From Artemia franciscana (taxonomy: Eukaryota; Arthropoda; Branchiopoda; Anostraca; Artemiidae): a stretch of DNA of 64,000 bases. Of the stretch, positions 16,158-26,595 are shown one piece after another. Both the position numbers and the translations under genes were made by a program. The notes below the pieces were generated by a model. It had not been told where the DNA came from. It saw nothing but the letters and a program-made list of their open reading frames with translations, and ran no database searches. Where the stretch lies: positions 1 through 64,000 of the forward strand of contig NW_027062663.1 of NCBI RefSeq assembly GCF_032884065.1, in the 5' to 3' direction. Each line of letters starts with the position of its first letter. The stretch's first letter is position 1.

Positions 16158-16197
16158 ACCCTCGAAAACTAAAACTTTTGACAAAGGAAAAGAGCCT

Positions 16198-17395
<1,198 letters not shown>

Positions 17396-17400
<5 letters not shown>

Positions 17401-17459
17401 AGTGGCAGAAACATGTATGCATTGGATTTAAGCTCCAAAGATGGGTATCCCCTTTAAAA
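17396..17459 (+). tRNA. trnL2: tRNA-Leu(UUR), unit 1
   Basis: Anticodon TAA in the loop TTTAAGC between TTGGA and TCCAA. Acceptor TTTAAAG pairs perfectly with CTTTAAA. Its position between cox1 and cox2 is the pancrustacean arrangement. Confidence 0.93.
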
Positions 17460-18146
17460 GTGTCTCAATGATTCCAACTAGGTTTACAAAATGGGAATTC
17501 ACCCCTCATAGAACAACTTATTTTTTTCCATGACCATGCTTTATTAGTGGTAATCTTAATCACTTCTCTTGTAGGCTTTTTCTTAGCTGCATTGTTTTCT
17601 AATAAATTTCTCCATCGTTATCTACTTGATGGCCAGGCAATCGAGACAGTTTGAACCGTTATCCCTGCTATTATTTTAGTAGCTATTGCCCTTCCTTCTA
17701 TTCGTCTTCTCTATTTAATTGATGAAATTCATAACCCTGCCTTGACTATTAAAGTAACGGGACATCAGTGATACTGATCCTATGAATACTCTGATTTTGA
17801 CGATATTCAATTTGATTCATACATAATCCCTTCAAATGAACTTTCTACTGGCATATATCGTTTACTTGATGTGGACAATCGTATGCCAGTGCCCTATAAT
17901 CAAGCTATCCGTCTGATGATTACTTCAGATGATGTTCTACACTCATGAGCTGTCCCATCTCTAGGTATTAAGATGGATGCAGTCCCAGGCCGGCTTAATC
18001 AGTCCAGACTTCTAGTAAATATACCCGGAGTATTTTATGGACAATGTTCCGAAATTTGTGGATCTGGACATAGTTTTATACCTATTGTGATTGAAGCTGT
18101 TGGAGAGAGAGATTTTCTAAAGTGACTTGAGTTACAAATTTCATAG
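17460..18146 (+). CDS. cox2: cox2, unit 1 (open in mitochondrial code)
   Basis: Cytochrome c oxidase subunit II, which carries the CuA centre that takes electrons from cytochrome c. The frame has 228 residues, the usual length. I placed the start at GTG directly after trnL2, giving [13 protein letters not shown], because no ATG fits. Two N-terminal membrane helices are followed by the cupredoxin domain; the CuA motif [15 protein letters not shown] is intact, including both Cys, Glu, His and Met. The gene ends TAG, overlapping trnK by 5 bases. I found no difference from unit 2 along the whole gene, which is notable given the divergence elsewhere. The frame contains TGA codons, so it cannot be read by nuclear translation. 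Confidence 0.92.
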
Positions 18147-18205
18147 GGTGGCTGAAAGTCAAGCGGTAGCCTCTTAAGCTCTCTTATGGTAATTACCCCC
18201 TGTGG
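18142..18205 (+). tRNA. trnK: tRNA-Lys, unit 1
   Basis: Anticodon CTT within CCTCTTAAG. Acceptor CATAGGG pairs with CCCTGTG through one wobble. It overlaps the end of cox2. Confidence 0.9.
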
Positions 18206-18208
18206 TAC

Positions 18209-18270
18209 AGAGACTTAGTTTATTAATAAATATAAGGTTGTCAACTTTAAGAAGCCGATGGCAGTCTCTT
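18209..18270 (+). tRNA. trnD: tRNA-Asp, unit 1
   Basis: Anticodon GTC in GGTTGTCAAC. Acceptor AGAGACT/AGTCTCT is perfectly paired. Confidence 0.92.
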
Positions 18271-18432
18271 ATTCCTCAAATGATACCACTTCCTTGAATT
18301 ACGGTCTTCTTTGTCTCTATAGCTTTACTATGAGCTATTATAACTATGGTATTTTTCCTTTATCAACCCCGTTCGGCTTCTTCTGCTAAAAGCTTCTCTG
18401 ATCGAACTGTTTACTTAAATTGAAAATGATAA
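18271..18432 (+). CDS. atp8: atp8, unit 1
   Basis: ATP synthase subunit 8, a small single-helix Fo protein. It has 53 residues and starts at ATT directly after trnD with IPQMMPLPW, the usual N-terminal pattern (canonical MPQM). A hydrophobic helix follows, then a basic tail ending NWKW and TAA. It overlaps atp6 by 7 bases in the typical ATGATAA arrangement. No difference from unit 2 was seen. Confidence 0.9.
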
Positions 18433-19085
18433 CAAACCTTTTTTCAGTATTTGATCCGACTTCCTCTTTTTTATCCAACTGATTAAGAATATTAATCCCG
18501 CTTCTGTTTATAGTAATATCTTTCTGATTGATTCCTTCACGACCTCAATTTTTAGCTAAGAGAGTTTTAATGGGATTGAATCGGGAGATATCCCTCCTTA
18601 TAGGCCCAGCAAGATTTGGTGCCAATATTCTAGTTATTGCCCTCTTTTTATTCATTTTATTTAATAATTTTATTGGTTTATTCCCTTATATTTTTACCGC
18701 TACTAGACATTTAGCAGTTACCTTAAGACTGGCAGTTCCTCTGTGAATCTCTTTTATTCTATATACTTGGATTAGGGAGACAACGAATGCTTTAGCCCAT
18801 CTTGTACCTTTAGGAACACCGGCACCTTTAATACCTTTCATGGTATTAATTGAAATCATTAGAAATATGATTCGGCCTATTACACTCTCTGTCCGTCTTG
18901 CGGCTAATATAATTGCCGGCCATCTCCTATTGACTCTTTTAGGGGCTCAAGGTACCCTGGGAAATTTATATGTTACTACAATTGTAGTATTTTCACAGAT
19001 TATCCTATTAATATTGGAATTCTCTGTAGCTATTATTCAATCTTATGTTTTTATGACTCTAATGACTCTCTACGCAAGAGAATAA
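18426..19085 (+). CDS. atp6: atp6, unit 1
   Basis: ATP synthase subunit a, the proton channel half of Fo. It has 219 residues, starts ATG ([11 protein letters not shown]) inside the end of atp8 and ends TAA, sharing its last base with the cox3 ATG. The essential Arg lies in SVRLAANMIAGH, and the multi-helix profile is complete. Internal TGA codons read as Trp. No difference from unit 2 was seen. The standard code splits it into two short frames, an artefact of the code. Confidence 0.92.
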
Positions 19086-19870
19086 TGAATCAATTAAATC
19101 ACCCGTATCATTTAGTTAATATTAGACCTTGACCCCTAGCTACCGGAATAGGAGCTTTTGCAATGACTTCTGGACTTGTCAAATGGTTTCATTCATTTGA
19201 TAGAATGCTATTTTTTACAGGATTAATAACAATCATATTTGTTTCGTATCAATGATGACGAGATGTATCACGAGAAGCTACTTTTCAAGGAATACATTCA
19301 ACGAAGGTCGGATTTGGGTTGCGATGGGGAATAATCCTGTTTATTATCTCTGAAGTTTTCTTTTTTGTCTCTTTCTTTTGGGCATTTTTTCACAGAAGTT
19401 TGTCGCCAAATATTGAAGTTGGGGCCTTATGACCCCCAATTGGAGTGGAAAGCTTTAATCCATTTCAAGTACCCCTGCTTAATACAAGTATCCTGCTGGC
19501 TTCAGGAGTTACGGTAACTTGAGCCCACCATGCCTTAATAGAAAATAATTTTGATCAATGCCTTCAGGGACTTCTGTTCACTGTATTGCTGAGGTTATAT
19601 TTTTCATTTCTTCAAGGGTTGGAATATATAGAAGCCTCGTTTACTATTGCGGATAGAATCTATGGATCTACATTCTTTTTAGCGACAGGTTTTCATGGTT
19701 TACATGTACTTATTGGGACTATTTTCCTTATAATTTGTATCTTACGTCACGCTAAGTGCTACTTTTCTCCCCAACATCATTTCGGGTTTGAAGCTGCAGC
19801 TTGATATTGACACTTTGTTGATGTTGTCTGATTGTTTCTCTATCTTTCTATCTACTGATGAGGTGAATAA
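19085..19870 (+). CDS. cox3: cox3, unit 1
   Basis: Cytochrome c oxidase subunit III, a seven-helix accessory subunit. It has 261 residues, from [11 protein letters not shown] to YWWGE and TAA. The conserved tail [21 protein letters not shown] is present (two internal Trp are TGA). Codon 170 (19592-19594) is AGG, where unit 2 and arthropods generally have Gly (LLGLYF); AGG is Ser or unassigned in arthropod mitochondria, so unit 1 carries the derived state here. Unit 1 keeps the conserved Arg of ILRHAKC, which unit 2 has lost. This reciprocal pattern argues that neither copy is the functional gene. Confidence 0.92.
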
Positions 19871-19871
19871 A

Positions 19872-19932
19872 ATCTTTCTAGTATAAATATTATACTTGAC
19901 TTCCAATCAAGAGATCCTGTTGGGGAAAGATA
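19872..19932 (+). tRNA. trnG: tRNA-Gly, unit 1
   Basis: Anticodon TCC in TTCCAAT between TTGAC and CAAGA (4 of 5 pairs). Acceptor ATCTTTC/GAAAGAT is perfect. Confidence 0.92.
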
Positions 19933-20268
19933 ATTATTTTAATTTGATTAAGAATTTTTATGCTTGTTTTTATTATATTAACCCTCGGAGTGTTTGTGAA
20001 TAAGAAAGTCTCTCTGGATCGCGAAAAGAGTTCACTATTTGAATGCGGATTCGATCCTTTGAATTCCTCTCGTACTCCCTTTTCTATCCGGTTCTTTGTT
20101 ATTACTCTAATTTTTCTTATTTTTGATGTAGAGATTACTTTACTCCTACCTATAGTATATTTGAATATGTCTTGCCCGACAACCTACCTGATTATCTTCT
20201 TTACTTTCATCCTTGTTGCAGGGGTATTTTATGAGTGAAGGGAAGGTGCCTTAAGATGAATTAAATAA
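19933..20268 (+). CDS. nd3: nd3, unit 1
   Basis: NADH dehydrogenase subunit 3 of complex I. The frame has 111 residues, and the ATT start abuts trnG. The Cys loop signature [10 protein letters not shown], linked to the active/deactive transition of complex I, is present, and three membrane helices are predicted from composition. The stop is TAA at 20266-20268, reached only by reading TGA as Trp and AGG/AGA as Ser. Confidence 0.9.
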
Positions 20269-20297
20269 TCACTAACTTTATCAAAGACGCTTTATTC

Positions 20298-20359
20298 AGG
20301 AGAATAGTTTAAATAGAACATTGGGTTTGCATCCTAAAAGAGGGATGTTCCTTCTCTCA
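20298..20359 (+). tRNA. trnA: tRNA-Ala, unit 1
   Basis: Anticodon TGC in the loop of GGGTTTGCATCC. Acceptor AGGAGAA/TTCTCTC with one wobble and one mismatch. First of the A-R-N-S1-E cluster. Confidence 0.88.
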
Positions 20360-20424
20360 GAGTGAGAATTGATGTTATCAAATCCAGTTTCGACCTGAAT
20401 TTAGGCCTTTCGGCCCCCACTCTT
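20359..20424 (+). tRNA. trnR: tRNA-Arg, unit 1
   Basis: Anticodon TCG in CAGTTTCGACCTG. Acceptor AGAGTG/CACTCT. It abuts trnA and trnN with single-base overlaps. Confidence 0.85.
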
Positions 20425-20486
20425 TAGCAGAAGCTAATTGATAGCGCTTCATTGTTAATGAAGAGGAAGGGATGACCCCTGTTAAG
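20424..20486 (+). tRNA. trnN: tRNA-Asn, unit 1
   Basis: Anticodon GTT in CTTCATTGTTAATGAAG, with a perfect 5-bp anticodon stem. Unit 2 has lost one pair of this stem. Acceptor TTAGCAG/CTGTTAA. Confidence 0.92.
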
Positions 20487-20551
20487 AGGCAGAAAGAAGG
20501 ATGGGAGCTGCTAACTCTTCAACCGGGTAGTTAAATTCTACTCACTGCCTA
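20487..20551 (+). tRNA. trnS1: tRNA-Ser(AGN), unit 1
   Basis: Anticodon GCT in GAGCTGCTAACTC. Acceptor AGGCAG/CTGCCT. The D arm looks short or absent, as usual for this tRNA in animals. Confidence 0.88.
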
Positions 20552-20614
20552 TTTATATAGTATATTTAATACAATGCATTTTCAATGCATAAATGGATAA
20601 ATGTCCTTTAAATA
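20551..20614 (+). tRNA. trnE: tRNA-Glu, unit 1
   Basis: Anticodon TTC in GCATTTTCAATGC. The acceptor ATTTATA/TTTAAAT pairs imperfectly. Confidence 0.87.
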
Positions 20615-20674
20615 TTTCCAGGAATCATCCACCCCAACATCTTCAGTGTTGTGCTCTTATTAAGCTATAGAAAT
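20613..20674 (-). tRNA. trnF: tRNA-Phe, unit 1
   Basis: Minus strand, anticodon GAA in ACACTGAAGATGT. Acceptor ATTTCTA/TGGAAAT with one wobble. It marks the 3' end of nd5. Confidence 0.9.
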
Positions 20675-22295
20675 ATATAAATAGTGTGAATAATAAAGAA
20701 GATAGGATAAGTACCTTATATGGAGAGGAGGTTAAAAACGAAAATAGAGATGACCCCCGTAAGCTATTCTGATAGATTAATGACGGCCCCGCTTCTTCTA
20801 CCCAACCACAATCACCCTCATGATAAAGGAGTTCACCCATAAATAAAGGTATGGAGCTTGTTCGCCCTGTAATGAATGGTAAAAATATTATTCTACTTAC
20901 ATAATGTATTAGGCTTAAACTGAATGATTTGATAAAGTGAGGTAAAATCACCCCTACTATGATAAGGGAGAGGAGGAGAATCTTTTCAAATGGACCTAAG
21001 ATGATTCTTACGTCCCCCAGAAAACATCAATAAAAAATATACCCCCCTATGACAGCCCCTCAATAAAGAACAAAAAGGGGAGTTAGATAATCCCCTTCTT
21101 CGTCCCTGTATTGACAGCTTAAATTATAATTGTAGGAGCACAAACATATTATTGCAATTCGTGAAGAATAAGTTCTTGTTAGAAGACATGAAACTAATAT
21201 AAGTACACTAGGAAATAATATATATAGACTCTCTGAAGATTCAATAATTAGATCTTTTGAAAAGAAACCCGATAAATATGGGAACCCTATTAATCTAAGA
21301 GAGCAAACTAAGATAATATAGCTAGTGTAAGGGAGTATCCTGGATACCCCTCCTATTCGACGTATATCTTGTACCCCTAGTGAATGAATTACGACCCCCG
21401 AACATATAAAAAGAAGAGCCTTAAAAAGTGCATGGGCAAAAAGATGAAAATAACAAAATAGAGTGAGCCCTAAACCTAGAGAAAATATTATTACTCCTAG
21501 CTGGCTTAATGTAGATAACGCAATTACTCGTTTTAGATCGTTTTCTCCGAACGCAGCCAGGCCTGAAAAAAAGGAAGTTAAGGCCCCTATGACAACGAGT
21601 AAAAAACACCCTCTCTCTTCAAATGAAGGAGACAAACGAATTATCAGATAAATCCCGGCTGTCACTAGTGTGGATGAATGGACTAGGGATGAGACGGGGG
21701 TAGGAGCCGCCATGGCTGCTGGTAGCCATGCAGAAAAAGGTAGTTGAGCTCTTTTGGTAAAAGAAGATAGAATAAAGAAGAGCATAATTGATAAAGAGAA
21801 ATATCTTAAGAATATATAATCTCAGCTCTTAGAGTAAAATATTAGCCCTAATGACCATAAAATTAGTACATCACCTACCCGATTTCTTAAAATAGTAATT
21901 ATTCCTCTAGAGGAAGAATTATAATTTTTGTAAAATATAATTAATAGATATGAAGTGATACCTAACCCATCTCAACCTAATATTAATCTTAATCCATCCG
22001 AAGATATAATCAACAGAACCATAGATGAGATGAATCCTAATATTATATATATGAAACGATTAACAAAAGTTTCACCTCTTATATAATAAGAAGAATAAAT
22101 TATAACTTGAGAAGAGATTAAGAGAACTAAGAAGATGAATGATAGTCTTAGCCAATCAAAGCACACTTGGTAATCCAAATGCAAAAAGGATACTTTTAAT
22201 AAATAGATTTCATCTGATAGGAATAATAAAAATGAGCAACAAACACTTATTACTCCGGTAAATAGTAAGATGTAACCTGATACAAAATATAACAA
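20674..22295 (-). CDS. nd5: nd5, unit 1
   Basis: NADH dehydrogenase subunit 5, an antiporter-like proton-pumping subunit of complex I. It has 540 codons plus a TA that polyadenylation would complete to a stop at the trnF boundary. The start is TTG immediately after trnH ([12 protein letters not shown]), so the start codon is an inference from position. The conserved core contains [21 protein letters not shown] and [13 protein letters not shown], typical of the quinone/antiporter family. The frame is continuous only in the mitochondrial code. A few substitutions separate it from unit 2. Confidence 0.92.
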
Positions 22296-22357
22296 TACTG
22301 TCAGAGATGACTCTCCTTTAGTTCCACAAACTAATATTCTCTTTAAACTATAACAGT
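22296..22357 (-). tRNA. trnH: tRNA-His, unit 1
   Basis: Minus strand, anticodon GTG in TTAGTTTGTGGAACTAA. Acceptor ACTGTTA/TGACAGT is well paired. It separates nd5 and nd4. Confidence 0.92.
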
Positions 22358-23546
22358 AAACGAAAATTAAAGTCAGTAACGGAATCAGATGAGCTCTTCC
22401 GATTATATATTCCTTTAAGTTGTATTCTAATCAGCTAAAGATATACAATCTCTCCCCGTGACTTGTACTGGAGTATAAATAAATACAATAACAAGATGAA
22501 AGAAAACATAAGATTCCAGATAGGCCTACTACTATTCAGTCTAGACTAAATACGCCGATAAAAAAATATATTTCGGAAAAGAAGTTAAGTGAAGGGGGTA
22601 ATCCTATATTAAGGAAGCTAAGACTGAGTCATCAAAAACATAAATATGGAAAAAGAGAGATTATTCTACGGGTAAGAAGGAATCTGCGACTTCAGATGCG
22701 CGCATAAAATAGATAGCTTAAGTAGAATAATCCAGAGGAACAAATCCCGTGAGATACCATTATTAAAATTGATCTTATGTTGGTGTAAGTACAAGATATA
22801 AGTATACCTAAAATAACGAATGATATGTGAGCGACGGAGGAATAAGCAATTAAGGATTTGACATCGGATTGGCGTAGACAGATCAAGCAGCTGAAGATCC
22901 CGCCTATTAAGCAGACCCCTATTAATGTTGTTTCTCTATAAATATTTAATACCTGTACTAAATAGAGGCCGTAACCCCCTAGCTTGAGGAGAATGGCGGC
23001 TAACACTATAGAGCCAGTTACTGGAGCCTCTACGTGAGCCTTAGGTAATCAAATGTGTGCAAAATAAACTGGGAGTTTCACTAGAAAAGAAAGGATGGCT
23101 AGCAAGAAGATTATCTTGTCTGTGAAATTACCCCAAAATTGCAAGAAGGATGACGAATAAATACTCGTGTGGGCAATGATAATAAAGAGTAGAGGTAAAG
23201 AGGATAGTAGAGTATAGAATAAGAAATAATAGGAAGCAGGTAGACGCTCTGGCTGGTAACCTCACCCGAGGATTAAAATAATTGTGGGAATTAGAGAGCA
23301 CTCAAAGAAGACGTAGAATAAGATGAATGACTGAGTAGTAAAGGTGAGTCACAAAAGGACAAACAAGCTTACGAGGATAGTTCTATAGCTTAATGGCCAA
23401 CTTGGCTTTAATCTAATAACTATTAGAAAGAAAATTCCTGAAGTCAATGTTAAAAGAGTAATTCCCCACTCTAGATGAAATTCTGATATTAACTTGTATA
23501 TTAATATTAAGTATATTAGACTTGAGGTAAAGAACCACTTATTCAT
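22358..23546 (-). CDS. nd4: nd4, unit 1
   Basis: NADH dehydrogenase subunit 4 of complex I. It has 396 codons and a single-T incomplete stop at the trnH edge. The ATG at 23546 overlaps the end of nd4l by 8 bases (ATGAATAA), the usual bicistronic arrangement. Conserved stretches include [14 protein letters not shown] and LLKLGGYGL, with the proton-channel Lys and Glu. Unit 2 carries M11K near the N-terminus. Confidence 0.92.
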
Positions 23547-23796
23547 TTAGGAACTGTACTTGATCTGATCCTGACGAAAGTACTAAAGATACCAATACTG
23601 ATAATCCCAAAGCTCCTTCACAAACTGTGACTCTAAGAAAGATGAACGCGTTAATTATTCTCATATAGTTTGAATATATTAATAATCTGAACAATAAAAG
23701 AATGAGAAATTCTAATCTCAATAGAGTTACTAGAAGATGCTTGTTTCTTGAAGAGAAAATTAGTAGTCCTAAAGAAAGTGATAAGTAAATTATTAT
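23539..23796 (-). CDS. nd4l: nd4l, unit 1
   Basis: NADH dehydrogenase subunit 4L, a three-helix membrane protein of complex I. I chose ATA at 23796 (MMIYLSLSLGLL) because an earlier in-frame ATT would overlap trnT. It has 85 residues. The motif NKHLLVTLLSLEF is characteristic, as is the conserved Glu in VCEGALGLSVLVS. It overlaps nd4 by 8 bases. Confidence 0.9.
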   Translation of the reverse strand: MIIYLSLSLGLLIFSSRNKHLLVTLLRLEFLILLLFRLLIYSNYMRIINAFIFLRVTVCEGALGLSVLVSLVLSSGSDQVQFLNE

Positions 23797-23800
23797 GATT

Positions 23801-23862
23801 GACTGAGTAATTAAAAAATAATGTCGGTCTTGTAAACCAAATTTAGAGGAATCTCTCGGTCT
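23801..23862 (+). tRNA. trnT: tRNA-Thr, unit 1 (mismatched anticodon stem)
   Basis: Anticodon TGT in TCGGTCTTGTAAACCAA. Acceptor GACTGAG/CTCGGTC. The anticodon stem has a C-A mismatch (ACCAA) that is paired in unit 2 (ACCGA), so unit 1 holds the derived, weakened state. Confidence 0.9.
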
Positions 23863-23924
23863 TCAAAAGAGTTATTAACATCTTTAACTTCCAAAGTTAA
23901 TATTTTTATTAAACTACCTTTTGA
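23862..23924 (-). tRNA. trnP: tRNA-Pro, unit 1
   Basis: Minus strand, anticodon TGG in TTAACTTTGGAAGTTAA. Acceptor TCAAAAG/CTTTTGA is perfect. Confidence 0.92.
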
Positions 23925-23925
23925 C

Positions 23926-24393
23926 ATCCTAGGATCTATCGTTGTTATCTCCATATTTATGCTTCTAATGAATCATCCTCTTGCTTTTACACTCTCGTTG
24001 TTCGTTCAAACTTTATTGATTTGTATTATGCTTAAAAATGTTTCTCTGTGAATTTCACTAATTCTCTTTTTGATATTTCTAGGGGGGATTCTGGTAATGT
24101 TTATTTATGTGTCTTCGCTAAGAGCTAACGAGAAATTTGCTGTGGATTTAACGTCATTCGTATGGGTGATACCTACAATTGTCTTGTCTTTCTTAGTTTT
24201 AAATAAGAATTTCATGTTTATGAGCCCTTCCTCGGGCTACCTCTATCCTGCCGATTTCGTGATCATCAATTTTAATGTTAATAGACTTACCGTACTGGCC
24301 TACTCGTTTATAGTAGTATATTTATTTTTAGCGCTCCTGCTGGTCATTGATTTTTTGAACAGTAATAAAAAACCTTTACGGTCAATGATCTAG
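23926..24393 (+). CDS. nd6: nd6, unit 1
   Basis: NADH dehydrogenase subunit 6 of complex I. It has 155 residues and begins at ATC just after trnP ([14 protein letters not shown]). The conserved core [21 protein letters not shown] is present (hydrophobic stretch followed by SSL), and five membrane segments are expected. It ends TAG 25 bases before cytb. Unit 2 differs by a handful of mostly silent changes. Confidence 0.9.
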
Positions 24394-24418
24394 TAATTCC
24401 GTGATCTTAGGAAATAAA

Positions 24419-25549
24419 ATGTTATCTCTACGTAAGACACAACCTACCCTTAAAATTATTAATTCTGCCTTGGTGGATCTACCTGTGCCGGCCAACATTT
24501 CTATTTGATGAAACTTTGGCTCTCTCCTGGGCCTCTGTCTTGTTATTCAAATTGTTACTGGACTTTTTTTAGCGATGCATTACACGGCGAGAGTAGACTT
24601 AGCTTTCTCTAGAGTGGCCCATATTTGCCGAGATGTCAACTACGGTTGGCTGCTCCGAACTGTCCACGCCAATGGTGCCTCTTTTTTCTTTATTTGCATT
24701 TATTTTCATATTGGCCGAGGGATGTATTATGGTTCTTTCCATTATTTCGAGACATGAATGACTGGAATTGCTCTTTTGTTTCTTGTAATAGCCGCTGCTT
24801 TTTTAGGGTATGTTCTCCCGTGAGGTCAAATGTCCTTCTGGGGGGCGACTGTAATTACAAACTTAATATCTGCCGTACCTTATATTGGTAACGATGTAGT
24901 ACAATGGTTATGAGGGGGGTTTGCTGTTGATAATCCCACTCTGACGCGATTTTTCACTTTTCATTTCTTGATCCCCTTTCTGGTGGCCGGTCTGACAATA
25001 ATTCACCTTTTATTCCTTTATCAAAGAGGTTCAAATAACCCCCTTGGAATTAACGCTAACTTAGACAAGTTACCGTTCCACCCTTATTTTACCATTAAGG
25101 ATACCGTGGGATTTATAGTCCTTATCTTTTTTCTTGTGACTCTCTCCTTAACTAGACCCTATCTTCTAGGGGACCCGGATAATTTCATTCCTGCTAACCC
25201 GTTGGTTACCCCAGCTCATATTCAACCGGAATGGTATTTTCTGTTTGCATACGCTATTTTGCGGTCTATTCCTAATAAGCTAGGAGGGGTAATTGCCCTT
25301 GTTTCTTCTATTCTCATTCTTGTGTCCCTTCCCTTTACATTTAAGCCTAAGTTTCGAGGTCTTGAGTTTTATTCTGTAGCCCAGCCTTTGTTTTGATCCT
25401 GAGTATCAGTCTTTTTACTTCTAACATGAATTGGGGCACGACCTGTAGAAGACCCCTATATTTTTCTGGGACAGGTTCTTACGTGTGCTTACTTCTCATA
25501 TTTTGTGTTTACTCCAATCGTTATTAATTTGAATGACAAAATTGTCTAA
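24419..25549 (+). CDS. cytb: cytb, unit 1, with His201 changed to Tyr
   Basis: Cytochrome b of the bc1 complex (complex III), 376 residues from [12 protein letters not shown] to TAA. The four haem-ligand histidines are in [21 protein letters not shown] and IHLLFL, and the Qo motif [14 protein letters not shown] is intact. Codon 201 (25019-25021) is TAT (Tyr) in LYQSGSNNPLG; unit 2 and cytochromes b in general have His there, a Qi-site quinone contact. This argues that unit 1 is not under selection, although no stop is present. Confidence 0.93.
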
Positions 25550-25551
25550 TT

Positions 25552-25620
25552 AGACCCCTTGGCCGATTAAAGCATCTGTTTTGAAAGCAGAATAAGGTTG
25601 ATTATACAACCAGGGGTCTT
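25552..25620 (+). tRNA. trnS2: tRNA-Ser(UCN), unit 1
   Basis: Anticodon TGA in TCTGTTTTGAAAGCAGA. Acceptor AGACCCC/GGGGTCT is perfect. Confidence 0.92.
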
Positions 25621-25625
25621 TATTT

Positions 25626-26521
25626 TTAACCCCCTTGAGAAAGGCTTCAATAAAAGCACAGGAATATTAAAGATGTAGGTAAAAGACTTTTCCAGCATAA
25701 ATGTATTAGGTTATCGTAACGATAGCGGGGATAGGAGCCGCGTCTCCAGAGATAGGAGTACACCACTAAACAAAATATAAAGAAGCTTATGGACCCGAAT
25801 ACTACACTAAATAGTAGAGATATAAAAAGAATGCTAGCGTATTCTGATAATATAATTAGAGCGAAACCGACTCCTATGTATTCTGTATTGAACCCCGACA
25901 CTAACTCGGATTCACCCTCAGCTAGATCAAAGGGTGTTCGATTAGTCTCTGCCAGAATTGTAATAAATCAGCACAATCCTAGAGGAAGACATAAGTATAA
26001 AGGTCAACCTACGTAAGAAGATTTGACTAGGTACCCTTCTAGATCGAGCTTTTTAAATAGCATTAAAGGAGAAAGGATGATAATAATTAAAGATACCTCG
26101 TAGGAGATGGTCTGTGCCCCTGCGCGAATTCTTCCTAGCAGAGAATACTTAGAGTTAGAGGACCAACCTGCGACCATAATTCTGTATACTCTCACTCTCA
26201 TTGCACAAATGACTAATAGGAATGATAAATTGAATTTTGCACCGTAAGAAATAAATGGGACTAGAGTTCATAAAAAAAAGAAAGGAATAGACTGAATACA
26301 GGAGCAACGAGATACGGTATGAAATTTGAGATAAGAGGAAGTGAGACTTCCCTACAAAATAATTTGATCCCATCAGAAAAAGGCTGTAGGATCCCAAGAA
26401 AACCGACTTTATTTGGGCCCTTACGCAACTGAATGTAACCCAAGATCTTTCGTTCTAATAGTGTTAAAAAAGCAACTGAAACTAAAACCATAACTACTTG
26501 TAAAAAGATAAAATAGATCAT
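25626..26521 (-). pseudogene. nd1: nd1, unit 1, frameshifted
   Basis: NADH dehydrogenase subunit 1, the quinone-site subunit of complex I. It starts ATG at 26521 ([18 protein letters not shown]) and ends TAA at 25628-25626. The length, 896 bp, is one base short of a whole number of codons. The first part runs to SLFLSFF; the conserved continuation [15 protein letters not shown] is in another frame. The break falls in a run of eight A at 26272-26279 (plus strand), where nine would restore the frame. Unit 2 has the identical defect. Otherwise the quinone-loop motif [18 protein letters not shown] and the downstream [21 protein letters not shown] (split here by context) are recognisable. A homopolymer sequencing error is an alternative cause. 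Confidence 0.9.
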
Positions 26522-26533
26522 TTAAGCTAGTGC

Positions 26534-26595
26534 TATCAACTAAGGTCTCCTTATAAATAGATCCTAAATCTAACGCATTTGTCTGCCAAGCTGAC
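26534..26595 (-). tRNA. trnL1: tRNA-Leu(CUN), unit 1
   Basis: Minus strand, anticodon TAG in TAGATTTAGGATCTA. Acceptor GTCAGCT/AGTTGAT pairs with two wobbles. Confidence 0.88.

Larger units (their letters stand above)
1..16197. repeat. 113-bp tandem satellite array (AluI-type satellite)
   Basis: About 143 head-to-tail monomers, each starting ACCCTCGAAAACTAAAAC and repeating every 113 bp (starts at 1, 114 and so on; 13898 and 16158 are in phase). One monomer near 8950 is 2 bp short. Each monomer normally has one AGCT (AluI) site, in GTAGCTATT or AAAGCTATT, and several A or T tracts likely to bend DNA. Monomer variants alternate: CAACATACGTAGC versus CCACAGACAAAGC, and GAAATAGG versus GACATAGG. 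No reading frame of note exists in the array. From memory, a 113-bp AluI satellite forms A. franciscana heterochromatin; identity with it is inferred. Confidence 0.95.

Noticed and set aside
1-16197. A CRISPR-like array of regularly spaced repeats
   Set aside because: The repeats are contiguous 113-bp monomers without unique spacers, in a eukaryotic sequence, so this is a satellite.
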